Source: CAZQKE01 sp964593865
Lineage (GTDB): Bacteria > Chloroflexota > Anaerolineae > JAAYZQ01
Direction: 5' to 3'
Assembly (NCBI GenBank): GCA_964593865.1
Contig: CAZQKE010000015.1
Location: 1 to 25,156 of the forward strand
DNA: 25,156 nucleotides
Shown: in pieces, positions 5,861 through 13,146 of the stretch
How positions within the stretch are numbered: position 1 is the stretch's first letter
Layout of the letters: every line of letters starts with the position of its first letter
Position numbers and translations under genes: made by a program
The notes under the pieces: generated by a model
What the model was told of the DNA's origin: nothing
Seen by the model: only the letters and a program-made list of their open reading frames with translations
Databases searched by the model: none

Positions 5861-7986
5861 ACTTCCTGCTCCTGTCCGTCGGGGCCGATCACCTTGACCG
5901 GCTCCGGGTACTTGACGCGGGGGTGGAATACCCCTTTGAGCACGCTCAGGAAAGCGGCCCGGATTTCGGTCAGATCGCGCAGGGTCAGGTCGGAATCGTC
6001 TAGCTGGCCCGAATCGAGGCGCGATTTGACCGTTTCGGCGATCATCTGCTCAATCTCTTGTACGGAGCCGGGTTGGTCGCTGCGGATGCGGGCCTCGCAG
6101 GCGTCGGCCAACATGAGGATGGCCGTTTCGCGGCTTTGGGGTTTGGGGCCGGGGTAGGTAAAGTCTGCCGGGTCTACCTTTTCCCCTGTCTTTTCTGCTT
6201 CTCGGAGGGCCATGCGGTAGAAAGCCAACGTCATGCCCGTCCCGTGGTGTTCGGGGATGAAGGCTCGGACGGCGGTCGGCAGGTGGTATTTTTCGGCCAG
6301 TGCCAGTCCGTCGGTCACATGGCTGATGATGATCTGGGCACTGGTACGGGGGTCCAACCGGTCGTGGGGGTTGATGTTGCCCACCCGATTTTCGGTGAAA
6401 AAGTAGGGACGCAGCGTTTTGCCGATGTCGTGATAGTAGGCTCCGACGCGGGCCAGTAGGCCGTCGGCTCCGATCCGTTCGGCGGCTTCTTCGGCCATGT
6501 TGGCTACCAGCAAGGTGTGATGGTAGGTCCCCGGTGCTTTGAGCAACAGCTGGCGAAAGAGGGGATGGGTGGGGCGGGAGAGTTCCATCAATTGGAAGGG
6601 AGTGGTGATGTCCAACAGTGCGCTCAGGGCGAAAAAGGAGGCCAGGGCGATGCTGGTTGCCACTCCACCGGAGACAAGGCCCACCGAGGCATTGATGCCC
6701 ACTTTGACCATGTCCTGGTCCGGGTTGAGTAGGCCGAAAAGGAGGATGACCACGGCGTTGAGCAAGGCGACCGAAAGCCCTGCCCGTAGGAAGGCTTTGA
6801 GCCGTTCCCCTTGGCCCAGGCTCAGCGCGCCCATCAGCGTTCCGATCAGCAAGTAGGCCGAGAGCTCCAACGAGCCGCCGGAGATGTAGCCTCCTACCAT
6901 GCTGACGACGACGCCCAATGCGATGCCCAGGGCCGGGCCGAAGAGGATGCTCAGGATCATGGACAGGGCGGGTAGGGGATAGAGGTAGGGGATGACGGTT
7001 TCCGAAAAGGAAACCATCAGTTTGCTCAGTATGACAAAGAGGGCCACCAGGCCGAAGGTCGTGACCGCTGCCCTCCCTTGGGACCAGAGGGTCGGTTTGA
7101 GGCGGAAGATGAGTAGCTCTAGCAGCAAAGTGATGACCAGGGCGAAGGCGATGGCGCCGGCGACCGCTTCCCAGCGGACGGCTTGTTGGCGCAGGCCAAA
7201 GTGTTCCAGGGCCTCAATGTCCACATCGCGGACCAAGCTGCCGGCGCGGACGATGGCTTCGCCCTTTTGGAAGGTGACGGTGACCGGTGGGGTGTTCTCT
7301 CTGGCCTGTTGGCGGGCCTCTTCGGTGCGGGCGGCGTTGAAAAAGGTGTTGGCCGTCACCAGGCCGCCGGCGATGGCTTCGACGACGGCAGCCTGTTCGT
7401 CGCTCATGCGGGTACTGATCAGAGTCGGCAGGCTGCGGCGGACGCTTTCCACCTGGCTTTCTTTGATCTCTTTGGCCATCGCCTGGATCAGTACCCGTAC
7501 CGTTTCTTCCTTGACGCTCTGCCACTGGCTTTCGCTCAGGGCCAGGGTTTGGCTGATGACGGCGGGGGAAAGGTCCAGGTCGGGGATGGCGGCGATCCAG
7601 CGGATCTTGTCTTTCGGCGAGGCGTAAGGGTCTTCGCGAACGGTGCTGATGTAATCCAGGATTTGGCGGGCGCGGACCTCCTGCTGGCGGGCGACGGAGG
7701 CATCGGGCCGGTCGTAGATGTCGGGGACGGAGGCGGCTTGGGCTTCCTGGGCTTGGCGGGTGCGGATTTCGCTTTCGTAGGTTAGGTCGTAGGGGGCCAA
7801 GATGTCCTCGGTGCTGACGTCGCCTACTTCTAGGATGACTTGGTTGGAGGGCAAAAAGTCAAAGAGCAGCACTGCGCTGAGGACGGCGGCCATCAGCACG
7901 CCCAGGATCACGGCCCGCACCCGATCCCAGCGGTCTAGGGGGGCGAAACGGGCTTCTCCCCGCCGCTCTAGGGCATTGTCCAGCAT
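5857..7986 (-). CDS. 7TM-HD family phosphohydrolase (PgpH-like, probable c-di-AMP phosphodiesterase)
   Basis: A 709-residue integral membrane protein with the 7TMR-HD architecture. One N-terminal membrane helix is at about 23-45, followed by an extracytoplasmic domain (about 50-270), a seven-helix block (about 272-465) and a cytoplasmic HD domain (about 485-690). The HD motif is YYHDIGK with His519-Asp520. Further metal-site residues are in GTYHHTLLVANMAEEA, NPHDRLDPR and PEHHGTG. PgpH members of this family hydrolyse the second messenger c-di-AMP; that activity is inferred here. It sits between yqeY and ybeY, an arrangement common in several bacterial phyla. ATG 7986 lies 6 bases after the yqeY stop. 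The ribosome binding site is weak, as expected for a coupled gene. Confidence 0.9.
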   Translation of the reverse strand: MLDNALERRGEARFAPLDRWDRVRAVILGVLMAAVLSAVLLFDFLPSNQVILEVGDVSTEDILAPYDLTYESEIRTRQAQEAQAASVPDIYDRPDASVARQQEVRARQILDYISTVREDPYASPKDKIRWIAAIPDLDLSPAVISQTLALSESQWQSVKEETVRVLIQAMAKEIKESQVESVRRSLPTLISTRMSDEQAAVVEAIAGGLVTANTFFNAARTEEARQQARENTPPVTVTFQKGEAIVRAGSLVRDVDIEALEHFGLRQQAVRWEAVAGAIAFALVITLLLELLIFRLKPTLWSQGRAAVTTFGLVALFVILSKLMVSFSETVIPYLYPLPALSMILSILFGPALGIALGVVVSMVGGYISGGSLELSAYLLIGTLMGALSLGQGERLKAFLRAGLSVALLNAVVILLFGLLNPDQDMVKVGINASVGLVSGGVATSIALASFFALSALLDITTPFQLMELSRPTHPLFRQLLLKAPGTYHHTLLVANMAEEAAERIGADGLLARVGAYYHDIGKTLRPYFFTENRVGNINPHDRLDPRTSAQIIISHVTDGLALAEKYHLPTAVRAFIPEHHGTGMTLAFYRMALREAEKTGEKVDPADFTYPGPKPQSRETAILMLADACEARIRSDQPGSVQEIEQMIAETVKSRLDSGQLDDSDLTLRDLTEIRAAFLSVLKGVFHPRVKYPEPVKVIGPDGQEQEV

Positions 7987-7992
7987 CGGAGG

Positions 7993-8454
7993 CTATCCGG
8001 CCAGCAGCTCGCGCACGACCTGGTTGACCAGCCGCCCATCGGCCCGCCCGCGGAGATGGGCCATGAGGGGCTTCATCACTTTGCCCATGTCTCGCGGTCC
8101 GGTGGCCCCTACTTGGGCGATCACGCGGCGGGCTTCGGCTTCTATCTCTTCCCGGCTCAACTGTTGGGGTAGATAGGCTTGCAGGATGGCCAGCTCGGCT
8201 TCTTCGCGCTCCACCAAGTCCTGTCGCCCGCCTTTGCGGAACTCGGCGATGGATTCGCGGCGCATTTTGGCCTGTTTGGCGATCAAGGCCAGGATGTCGT
8301 CGTCGTCCAGTTGGACGCGCCGGCCTTTGTTGTCCAGCTGGGTTTCTGCCTGTTTGATGGCGGCGATAACGGCCCGGATCGTTGTCTTGCGGATCTCATC
8401 TTTTTGGCGCATGGCTTCTTTGAGATCGGCTGTCAGTTGTTCTCGCAATCCCAT
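7993..8454 (-). CDS. yqeY: GatB/YqeY domain protein
   Basis: A 153-residue protein of the YqeY family, related to the C-terminal tail domain of GatB, which binds tRNA in the amidotransferase. Members are often found near ribosome and DNA-repair genes, but the function of free YqeY is not firmly established. Typical features are LREQLTADLKEAMRQKDEIRKTT-like basic helices near the start, a central EFRKGGRQDLVEREEAEL-type segment, and GPRDMGKVMKPL near the C-terminus. ATG 8454 is preceded by AAGGAGGAGA. The open frame continues upstream to 9294, but that part reads through the promoter, repeat DNA and a tRNA and is not coding. First gene of the yqeY-pgpH-ybeY operon. Confidence 0.93.
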   Translation of the reverse strand: MGLREQLTADLKEAMRQKDEIRKTTIRAVIAAIKQAETQLDNKGRRVQLDDDDILALIAKQAKMRRESIAEFRKGGRQDLVEREEAELAILQAYLPQQLSREEIEAEARRVIAQVGATGPRDMGKVMKPLMAHLRGRADGRLVNQVVRELLAG

Positions 8455-8484
8455 GGTTCTCCTCCTTCGCTCTTGGGCGGAGAC

Positions 8485-8513
8485 ATTGTATACCACACGG
8501 CCTCTGGCGTCAA
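8485..8513 (-). promoter_or_regulatory. Promoter of the yqeY operon
   Basis: On the minus strand TTGACG (8508-8513), a 17-base spacer and TACAAT (8485-8490) place the start about 25 bases upstream of the yqeY ATG. Confidence 0.8.
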
Positions 8514-8731
8514 GCCGGTTCCGTCTTCTGTCAAAGGGGCGGGTTGGGCAGACGCGTTTACAAGGTTTTGCACCGCAAAGGAGTGCGTCGGGGAGCGGTG
8601 GATCTCGCGCCGTTTCTCTCCACACCTTTGGCATCTCTGCGGTGGAAGCGGTGGCGGGGGTGGTGGATGCCGGGCAGGCCGGACTTGAGTGTGGTTGAGA
8701 TCGCCTGTGTTGCGTGAGCAGGGAAAACCGC
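8514..8731. other. Gene-free spacer with a degenerate CGCCAAGG-family repeat
   Basis: No gene is supported here. Between about 8571 and 8652 there are inward-facing arms (CACCGCAAAGG and CCTTTGGCATCTCTGCGGTG) that resemble the repeat family at 15.7 kb and 22.6 kb. The rest is G-rich and featureless. Confidence 0.5.
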
Positions 8732-8997
8732 GGTTGGGCCGTCCACGAATGGGACACGAATACACGAATGCACGAATGCACGAATGCGCCCGGCCCGGTG
8801 GCGCAGGTCTTCGGATTTGCGAAGAAGCCGTGGTTGGGCCGTCCACGAATGGGACACGAATACACGAATACACGAATGCGCGAATGCACGAATGCGCCCG
8901 GCCCGGTGGCGCAGGTCTTCGGATTTGCGAAGAAGCCGTGGTTGGGCCGTCCACGAATGGGACACGAATGCACGAATGCGCGAATGCGCCCGGCCCC
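8732..8997 (+). repeat. Tandem 100-base repeat containing a CACGAATG octamer array
   Basis: Three head-to-tail copies start at 8732, 8832 and 8940, each opening with GGTTGGGCCGTCCACGAATG. The copies are 100 bases, 108 bases and a truncated third of about 58. Within each, an octamer close to CACGAATG (variants CACGAATA and CGCGAATG) is repeated 5, 6 and 4 times, so the length difference between the first two is one octamer. The non-octamer part of copies 1 and 2 carries a small hairpin, TCTTCG-GATTTG-CGAAGA, at 8808-8825 and 8916-8933. The array has no protein-coding character. Confidence 0.93.
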
Positions 8998-9058
8998 AGG
9001 TCCCAGAGGCGCGATTTGAGTCGCCGCTCTTGGGGTGCGCTTGCCCGGCGGTCCGGAT

Positions 9059-9087
9059 TTGACAGGTTGGCCCTTCTGGTGTATACT
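9059..9087 (+). promoter_or_regulatory. Promoter of tRNA-Leu
   Basis: TTGACA (9059-9064), a 17-base spacer and TATACT (9082-9087) lie 37 bases before the mature tRNA 5' end. Confidence 0.85.
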
Positions 9088-9124
9088 GCTTTGCGGTGTT
9101 GGGGCAAAGATGCCGTCAACCCAA

Positions 9125-9208
9125 GCCGGAGTGGCGGAACAGGCAGACGCGCGCGACTCAAACTCGCGTGAGGGTGACCTCTTGTGGGTTCGATTCCCAC
9201 CTCCGGCA
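9125..9208 (+). tRNA. tRNA-Leu (anticodon CAA)
   Basis: An 84-base class II tRNA. The acceptor stem GCCGGAG pairs with CTCCGGC. The anticodon stem CGCGA/TCGCG encloses loop CTCAAAC with anticodon CAA at 9159-9161, reading UUG. The long variable arm (GAGG/CCTC) is typical of leucine tRNA. The T arm is GTGGG-TTCGATT-CCCAC. The 3' CCA is not encoded, so it must be added after transcription. Confidence 0.97.
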
Positions 9209-9220
9209 TCTGTAGCTTCT

Positions 9221-9250
9221 GGGGGGAGCGCAGCAACCCCCCGTCCCTTT
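9221..9250 (+). terminator. Possible rho-independent terminator after tRNA-Leu
   Basis: GGGGGG (9221-9226) can pair with CCCCCC (9237-9242) around a 10-base loop. The following tract, GTCCCTTTT, is only partly T-rich. It lies 12 bases after the tRNA. Efficiency is uncertain. Confidence 0.5.
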
Positions 9251-9302
9251 TCCAGCCGCTCGTGACGATGCGGCTGAATTTCTATTGGGGGCATTGCGCG
9301 GA

Positions 9303-10442
9303 ATGGACGATACGCAACAGAAACGGGTGTGGATCTTTGTTGTTGCTTTGGTTGCCCTGGGTTTTATCGCCGGGGTGGGGCTGGGTCTGCTCCTGGGTTG
9401 GGTTGTCTGGCCGGTTCGCTATTACGATACCTCTATTGCCGAGCTGGCCCCCGAATACAAGGAAGAGTATACCGTTCTTGTGGCTTCGGCTTATGCCCTG
9501 GACGGCGATCTGGAAAAAGCCCGGGCACGGCTGGCCCGTTTGGAAGTGCCCAATTTGGATTTGTGGGTCAAGGATTTGACCGACCGCTACATTGACGAAG
9601 GGCAAGATCAAGCCGACATTCAGGCGTTGGTTGAGCTGGCCCATGGCCTAGGGGTGGATACGCCGCGTATGGCCGCTTATCGGGCTACGGCTACCCCACG
9701 ACCGACGCCTTTGCCTTCACCCACGGCTACTCCCGCCCCTACCAACACTCCACCTCCTGCCGATACTCCTGCGCCTACCGCCGTCCCCACCGATACCCCT
9801 ATCCCGCCCACGACGGCGCCGACCAACACCCCATTGCCCCCACCGACCGATACACCCAAGCCGACCGTTCCCCCGACCGACACTCCGCTGCCCAAGCCGA
9901 CCAAGACTCCTTCGCCTACCGCCGTGCCCAAACCGACAAACACTCCGCCTCCGCCGACCAACACACCCAAACCGGCCACCCAATGGACATGGTCGGCCCG
10001 CTTGGTCGGTCCGGGGGAGGATGGACAAGGGTGTGATTATGGCAACTTGCAGATCCGTGTGACCGTGGTAGATGCCAACGGCAATCAGCTGGGCGGTGTA
10101 TGGGTGTATGACAAATATTCCCAGCAGTACCAGGTGACGGGCAATGTTGATTCCCCGGAGTGGGGGCCGGGCGAGACCAAGTTTGAGTATGGGATCGGCG
10201 GTGGTGGTAGTTTATGTATCGCTTCGGGGCAGGGGGGCGGTTGTATCAGTGATTTCACGCGGGATATGCCTTGCTACTACACCCCGCCGGTGGCCGATAT
10301 GTTTGCTTCCGGTTATTGTGACAAGTGCTGCGAGCCTGGTATTAGCCAGGATCGGTGTGCTCAGCGCATTGCGGAAGGCTCATGCTTTGGATCGGGGGCG
10401 GGCCACTATTCCTGGCGCGTTGTGTTCAAACGCAACTGGTAG
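9303..10442 (+). CDS. Membrane-anchored Thr/Pro-linker protein with Cys-rich C-terminal domain, unknown function
   Basis: A 379-residue protein of no family I can name. One N-terminal membrane anchor is at about residues 10-37. A helical segment at about 45-125 includes a TPR-like stretch, YALDGDLEKARARLARL (64-80). A Pro/Thr-rich linker at about 128-226 is built on TNTPxPxxTDTP-type repeats. The C-terminal domain (about 228-379) begins as a beta-rich region (LQIRVTVVDANGNQLGGVWV) and carries nine cysteines, ending in SWRVVFKRNW. The likely topology is anchor inside the membrane with linker and C-terminal domain outside. The next gene has the same layout and similar first and last segments, so the pair probably arose by duplication. 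ATG 9303 is preferred to TTG 9285, but neither has a strong ribosome binding site. Confidence 0.8.
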   Translation: MDDTQQKRVWIFVVALVALGFIAGVGLGLLLGWVVWPVRYYDTSIAELAPEYKEEYTVLVASAYALDGDLEKARARLARLEVPNLDLWVKDLTDRYIDEGQDQADIQALVELAHGLGVDTPRMAAYRATATPRPTPLPSPTATPAPTNTPPPADTPAPTAVPTDTPIPPTTAPTNTPLPPPTDTPKPTVPPTDTPLPKPTKTPSPTAVPKPTNTPPPPTNTPKPATQWTWSARLVGPGEDGQGCDYGNLQIRVTVVDANGNQLGGVWVYDKYSQQYQVTGNVDSPEWGPGETKFEYGIGGGGSLCIASGQGGGCISDFTRDMPCYYTPPVADMFASGYCDKCCEPGISQDRCAQRIAEGSCFGSGAGHYSWRVVFKRNW

Positions 10443-10486
10443 GGGCTTGCTTTGCCGGGCCGGCTTGTCGCTTTGATGCGTGAGGC

Positions 10487-11281
10487 ATGAGCAAGCGTGC
10501 GCTTTCCGGTGCTCTCGTTGCCCTGGCCGTGGCAGCCGGTCTGGGGGCGGGGTTGTTTTACACTTGGATTGTGGATCCCATCGAGACCGGTTCTTCCCCC
10601 GATTCCCTCTACATTGGGGATAAACTGGTCTACTTGACCGTTATCGGTGACCTGTATGCCTATGAAGGGGATTTGGAAGAAGCGCAGGCTCGCCTGGCCC
10701 TCTTGGACGTTCGGGCCGATGGCCCTACCCTGGCGTCTTTGATCGAACAGTATCTGGATGGCGGCGGTGCACCGGAAGATGTCCGCAATCTGGCCCGTCT
10801 TGCACAGGACCTGGGGGCCAGCGGCGGCGTTCTGTTGGTCTTTGGGCCGCCGCCCACACCGACGACCGTCGTTCCCACCGTTACTCCTACGCTCAACCCC
10901 CTCGTCTCTCCCACCCCCTTGCCCACGGCTACGCCTTTGCCGGCGTTCCGCCTTGTGGAACGGACCGCCCTCTGTGCCGAGCCGCAACAGCCGGGTCGCA
11001 TTCGCGTTTGGGTGATGGACCGGGCCGGCGCCGAGATGGCCGGGGTGGAGGTTTCCGTCTCCTGGGCCGAAGGGCAGGATCATTTCTTCACCGGTCTCCG
11101 CCCGGAAATGGGGCTTGGCTACGGTGATTTTGAGATGCAACCCCGCGTTGTTTATGATGTCACTTTGGCCGGCGTGGACGCCGAGACGGCGCAGGGGTTG
11201 AGCGCAGCTCTGGGGGCGCGAACCTGCCCAAGCGGCACGGTTGCCCTGGATTGGCGGTTGATCTTTCAGGAATCGCCCTAG
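10487..11281 (+). CDS. Membrane-anchored Thr/Pro-linker protein, paralogue of the preceding gene
   Basis: A 264-residue protein with the same plan as its upstream neighbour. The membrane anchor is at about 6-26 and the helical segment with LYAYEGDLEEAQARLALLDV is at about 57-74. A shorter Pro/Thr linker spans about 121-152, and the beta-rich C-terminal domain (RIRVWVMDRAGAEMAGVEVSV, then ending VALDWRLIFQESP) spans about 160-264. The helical motif and the terminal W-R-hydrophobic-F segment align with the neighbour, but the C-terminal domain has only two cysteines instead of nine. Function is unknown; a surface or envelope role is inferred from the anchor and linker. It starts 44 bases after the upstream stop, with GAGG before the ATG, and is likely co-transcribed. 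Confidence 0.8.
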   Translation: MSKRALSGALVALAVAAGLGAGLFYTWIVDPIETGSSPDSLYIGDKLVYLTVIGDLYAYEGDLEEAQARLALLDVRADGPTLASLIEQYLDGGGAPEDVRNLARLAQDLGASGGVLLVFGPPPTPTTVVPTVTPTLNPLVSPTPLPTATPLPAFRLVERTALCAEPQQPGRIRVWVMDRAGAEMAGVEVSVSWAEGQDHFFTGLRPEMGLGYGDFEMQPRVVYDVTLAGVDAETAQGLSAALGARTCPSGTVALDWRLIFQESP

Positions 11282-11353
11282 GGGGAGGATGAGGTTGCGG
11301 TGTTTTTCTGCTCCCGACCGGGGTGGTTCACCTTTGCGGAAGGAGTGTGGGGT

Positions 11354-12421
11354 ATGATGCGTTTGACCAGGGTGCGATCTGCGCTCCGGGAGCACGACTT
11401 GGATGCCTTGCTTATCGGTCAGGCCCAGAATCGCCGTTATCTTTCCGGCTTTACCGGTTCGGCGGGTTGGCTGCTTATCACTGCGGAGCGGGCGGTGCTG
11501 GCCACCGATTTTCGCTATTACGAACAGGTGAGGCGTCAGGCACCCCATTGGGAGTTGGCCAAGATCACGACCAAGTTTACCGATTTGTTACCCGATCTGG
11601 TGGATGAGCTGGGGATCGGGCGATTGGGTTTTGAGAGCGAGCATGTCACCGTTGCCCAGTTGGATTCTTTCCGCAAGGTGACGGAGGGGGTCGAGTGGTT
11701 TCCCCTTGAAAAGACGGTTGAGCGGTTGCGGATGGTCAAGGATGAGGCCGAGATAGAGGCTTTGCGCCGGTCGGCGGCGTTGAACGATGCCGCGTTTTCC
11801 CATCTGCTGGCGGTGATTGAGCCGGGCATGACCGAGCGGCAGGTAGCCTGGGAGATTGAATCCTACATGCGCACCCACGGTGCGGAAAAGGTGGCCTTTG
11901 ATCTGATCGTAGCTGCCGGGCCGAACGGAGCGTTGCCCCATGCCCGCCCCGGCGATCATGTCATCGGCGAGGGCGAGCCGATTGTGATTGATATGGGGTG
12001 TATCTTGGAGGGGTATTGCTCCGATATGACCCGCACCATTTGTCTGGGACGGCCTGATGCCAAGTATCTGGAGGTTTGGAACCTGGTTTTGCAGGCCCAG
12101 GAGGCGGCCTTGCGGGGCATCCGTGCCGGGATAGATGGCGTTGAGGCCGATGCTTTGGCCCGCACGGTGATCGAAGAGGCGGGGTATGGCGATTATTTCG
12201 GCCACGGTTTGGGCCACGGCGTGGGGCTGGCCGTCCATGAAGGCCCTCGTGCTTCTAAGCTATCCGAGGATACTTATGAGGCGGGGATGTCGTTGACCGT
12301 AGAACCGGGCATTTACTTGCCGAACGAGTTTGGCGTCCGCATTGAGGACCTGGTTGTCATCCGCGAGGATGGGGTGGAAAACTTGACCCATTCGCCCAAA
12401 GAGCCGGTGGTGGAGGTGTAG
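11354..12421 (+). CDS. M24-family Xaa-Pro dipeptidase/aminopeptidase
   Basis: A 355-residue cytosolic metallopeptidase with the pita-bread fold, cleaving peptides next to proline. The N-terminal creatinase-like domain (about 1-120) precedes the catalytic domain. The dinuclear metal ligands are all present: Asp213 (VIDMGC), Asp224 (YCSDMTR), His288 (GHGLGHG), Glu317 (TVEPGIY) and Glu331 (GVRIEDLVV). His295 in AVHEGP is the usual substrate-site histidine. ATG 11354 is chosen because AAGGAG stands about 8 bases upstream; the longer frame from 11300 has no such site. ATG 11357 is a near-equal alternative. The exact specificity (PepP or PepQ type) cannot be told from sequence. It lies 11 bases upstream of a response regulator gene. 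Confidence 0.93.
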   Translation: MMRLTRVRSALREHDLDALLIGQAQNRRYLSGFTGSAGWLLITAERAVLATDFRYYEQVRRQAPHWELAKITTKFTDLLPDLVDELGIGRLGFESEHVTVAQLDSFRKVTEGVEWFPLEKTVERLRMVKDEAEIEALRRSAALNDAAFSHLLAVIEPGMTERQVAWEIESYMRTHGAEKVAFDLIVAAGPNGALPHARPGDHVIGEGEPIVIDMGCILEGYCSDMTRTICLGRPDAKYLEVWNLVLQAQEAALRGIRAGIDGVEADALARTVIEEAGYGDYFGHGLGHGVGLAVHEGPRASKLSEDTYEAGMSLTVEPGIYLPNEFGVRIEDLVVIREDGVENLTHSPKEPVVEV

Positions 12422-12432
12422 CGGGGGGAATC

Positions 12433-13104
12433 ATGCCCGAAAGGCGACGGCCTATCCGCGTCCTCGTGGCCGATGATCATCCCGTGGTGCGGGAAGGGTT
12501 CAGTGCCATTGTGGATGTGGAGGATGATATAGAGGTCGTGGGCCAGGCCGCCGACGGTTTGGAGGCGGTGCGCTTGGCACGGGAGCTGCGGCCCGATGTG
12601 GTGTTGATGGACCTGGTGATGCCTCGCATGGACGGCGTGGCTGCCATTGAGGAGATTCGCGCCGCTTTGCCGGAGACTCATGTCCTGATTTTGACGACCT
12701 ATGCCGACGATGAGCACATTATGGCCGGGATCAGGGCGGGGGCGCGGGGCTATTTGCTCAAAGATGCCCTGCCCGATGAACTGGTTCAGGCCATTCGCGT
12801 TGTGGCCCAAGGGGGATCGCAATTGCAGCCGGTTGTTGCTGCCCGCGTGTTGGATAAGCTCACCGCCCTGATGGATGGTGAGGAGCCGGATCGTGCTCCT
12901 TCTCGGCCCTTGCTCACCGAGCGGGAAGAGGAGATTTTGTCTTTGCTGGCGGAAGGGGCGCGCAACCGAGATATTGCCGCGGCTTTGTTTATTTCCGAGC
13001 GGACGGTCAAGGTCCATATTGCCAATTTGATGGACAAGTTGGAAGCAAAAACCCGCACCGAAGCTGTGGCGCGGGCTATTAAACTGGGCCTTTTGGATTT
13101 GTAG
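12433..13104 (+). CDS. NarL/FixJ-type response regulator
   Basis: A 223-residue transcription factor with an N-terminal receiver domain (about 8-125) and a C-terminal LuxR-type HTH (about 155-215). The phospho-acceptor is Asp60 in VVLMDLVMP, with the acidic pair DD at 14-15. The conserved Thr is in ILTTYADDE and the Lys in YLLKDALPDE. The HTH carries LTEREEEILSLLAEGARNRD and ISERTVKVHIANLMDKL. No histidine kinase gene is adjacent, so the partner is unknown. It starts 11 bases after the peptidase stop, with GGGGGGAA before the ATG, and is probably on the same transcript. Downstream it converges on clpC with a 42-base gap in which I see no hairpin. Confidence 0.94.
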   Translation: MPERRRPIRVLVADDHPVVREGFSAIVDVEDDIEVVGQAADGLEAVRLARELRPDVVLMDLVMPRMDGVAAIEEIRAALPETHVLILTTYADDEHIMAGIRAGARGYLLKDALPDELVQAIRVVAQGGSQLQPVVAARVLDKLTALMDGEEPDRAPSRPLLTEREEEILSLLAEGARNRDIAAALFISERTVKVHIANLMDKLEAKTRTEAVARAIKLGLLDL

Positions 13105-13146
13105 GTGGTGGGTGGCCCTCCTTACCCTCCGCTGCCTTGAGCGAGT

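Noticed and set aside
8732..8997. CRISPR array
   Set aside because: The repeats are adjacent, of unequal length and built on an octamer, with no unique spacers and no cas genes nearby.
8455..9294. N-terminal extension of YqeY to 433 aa
   Set aside because: It would cross the yqeY promoter, the tandem repeat and the tRNA-Leu gene; the strong AAGGAGGAGA is at the internal ATG 8454.
10406..11548. 380-aa minus-strand ORF opposite the second Thr/Pro-linker protein
   Set aside because: Antisense of Pro/Thr and Ala-rich codons; no ribosome binding site and no recognisable protein.
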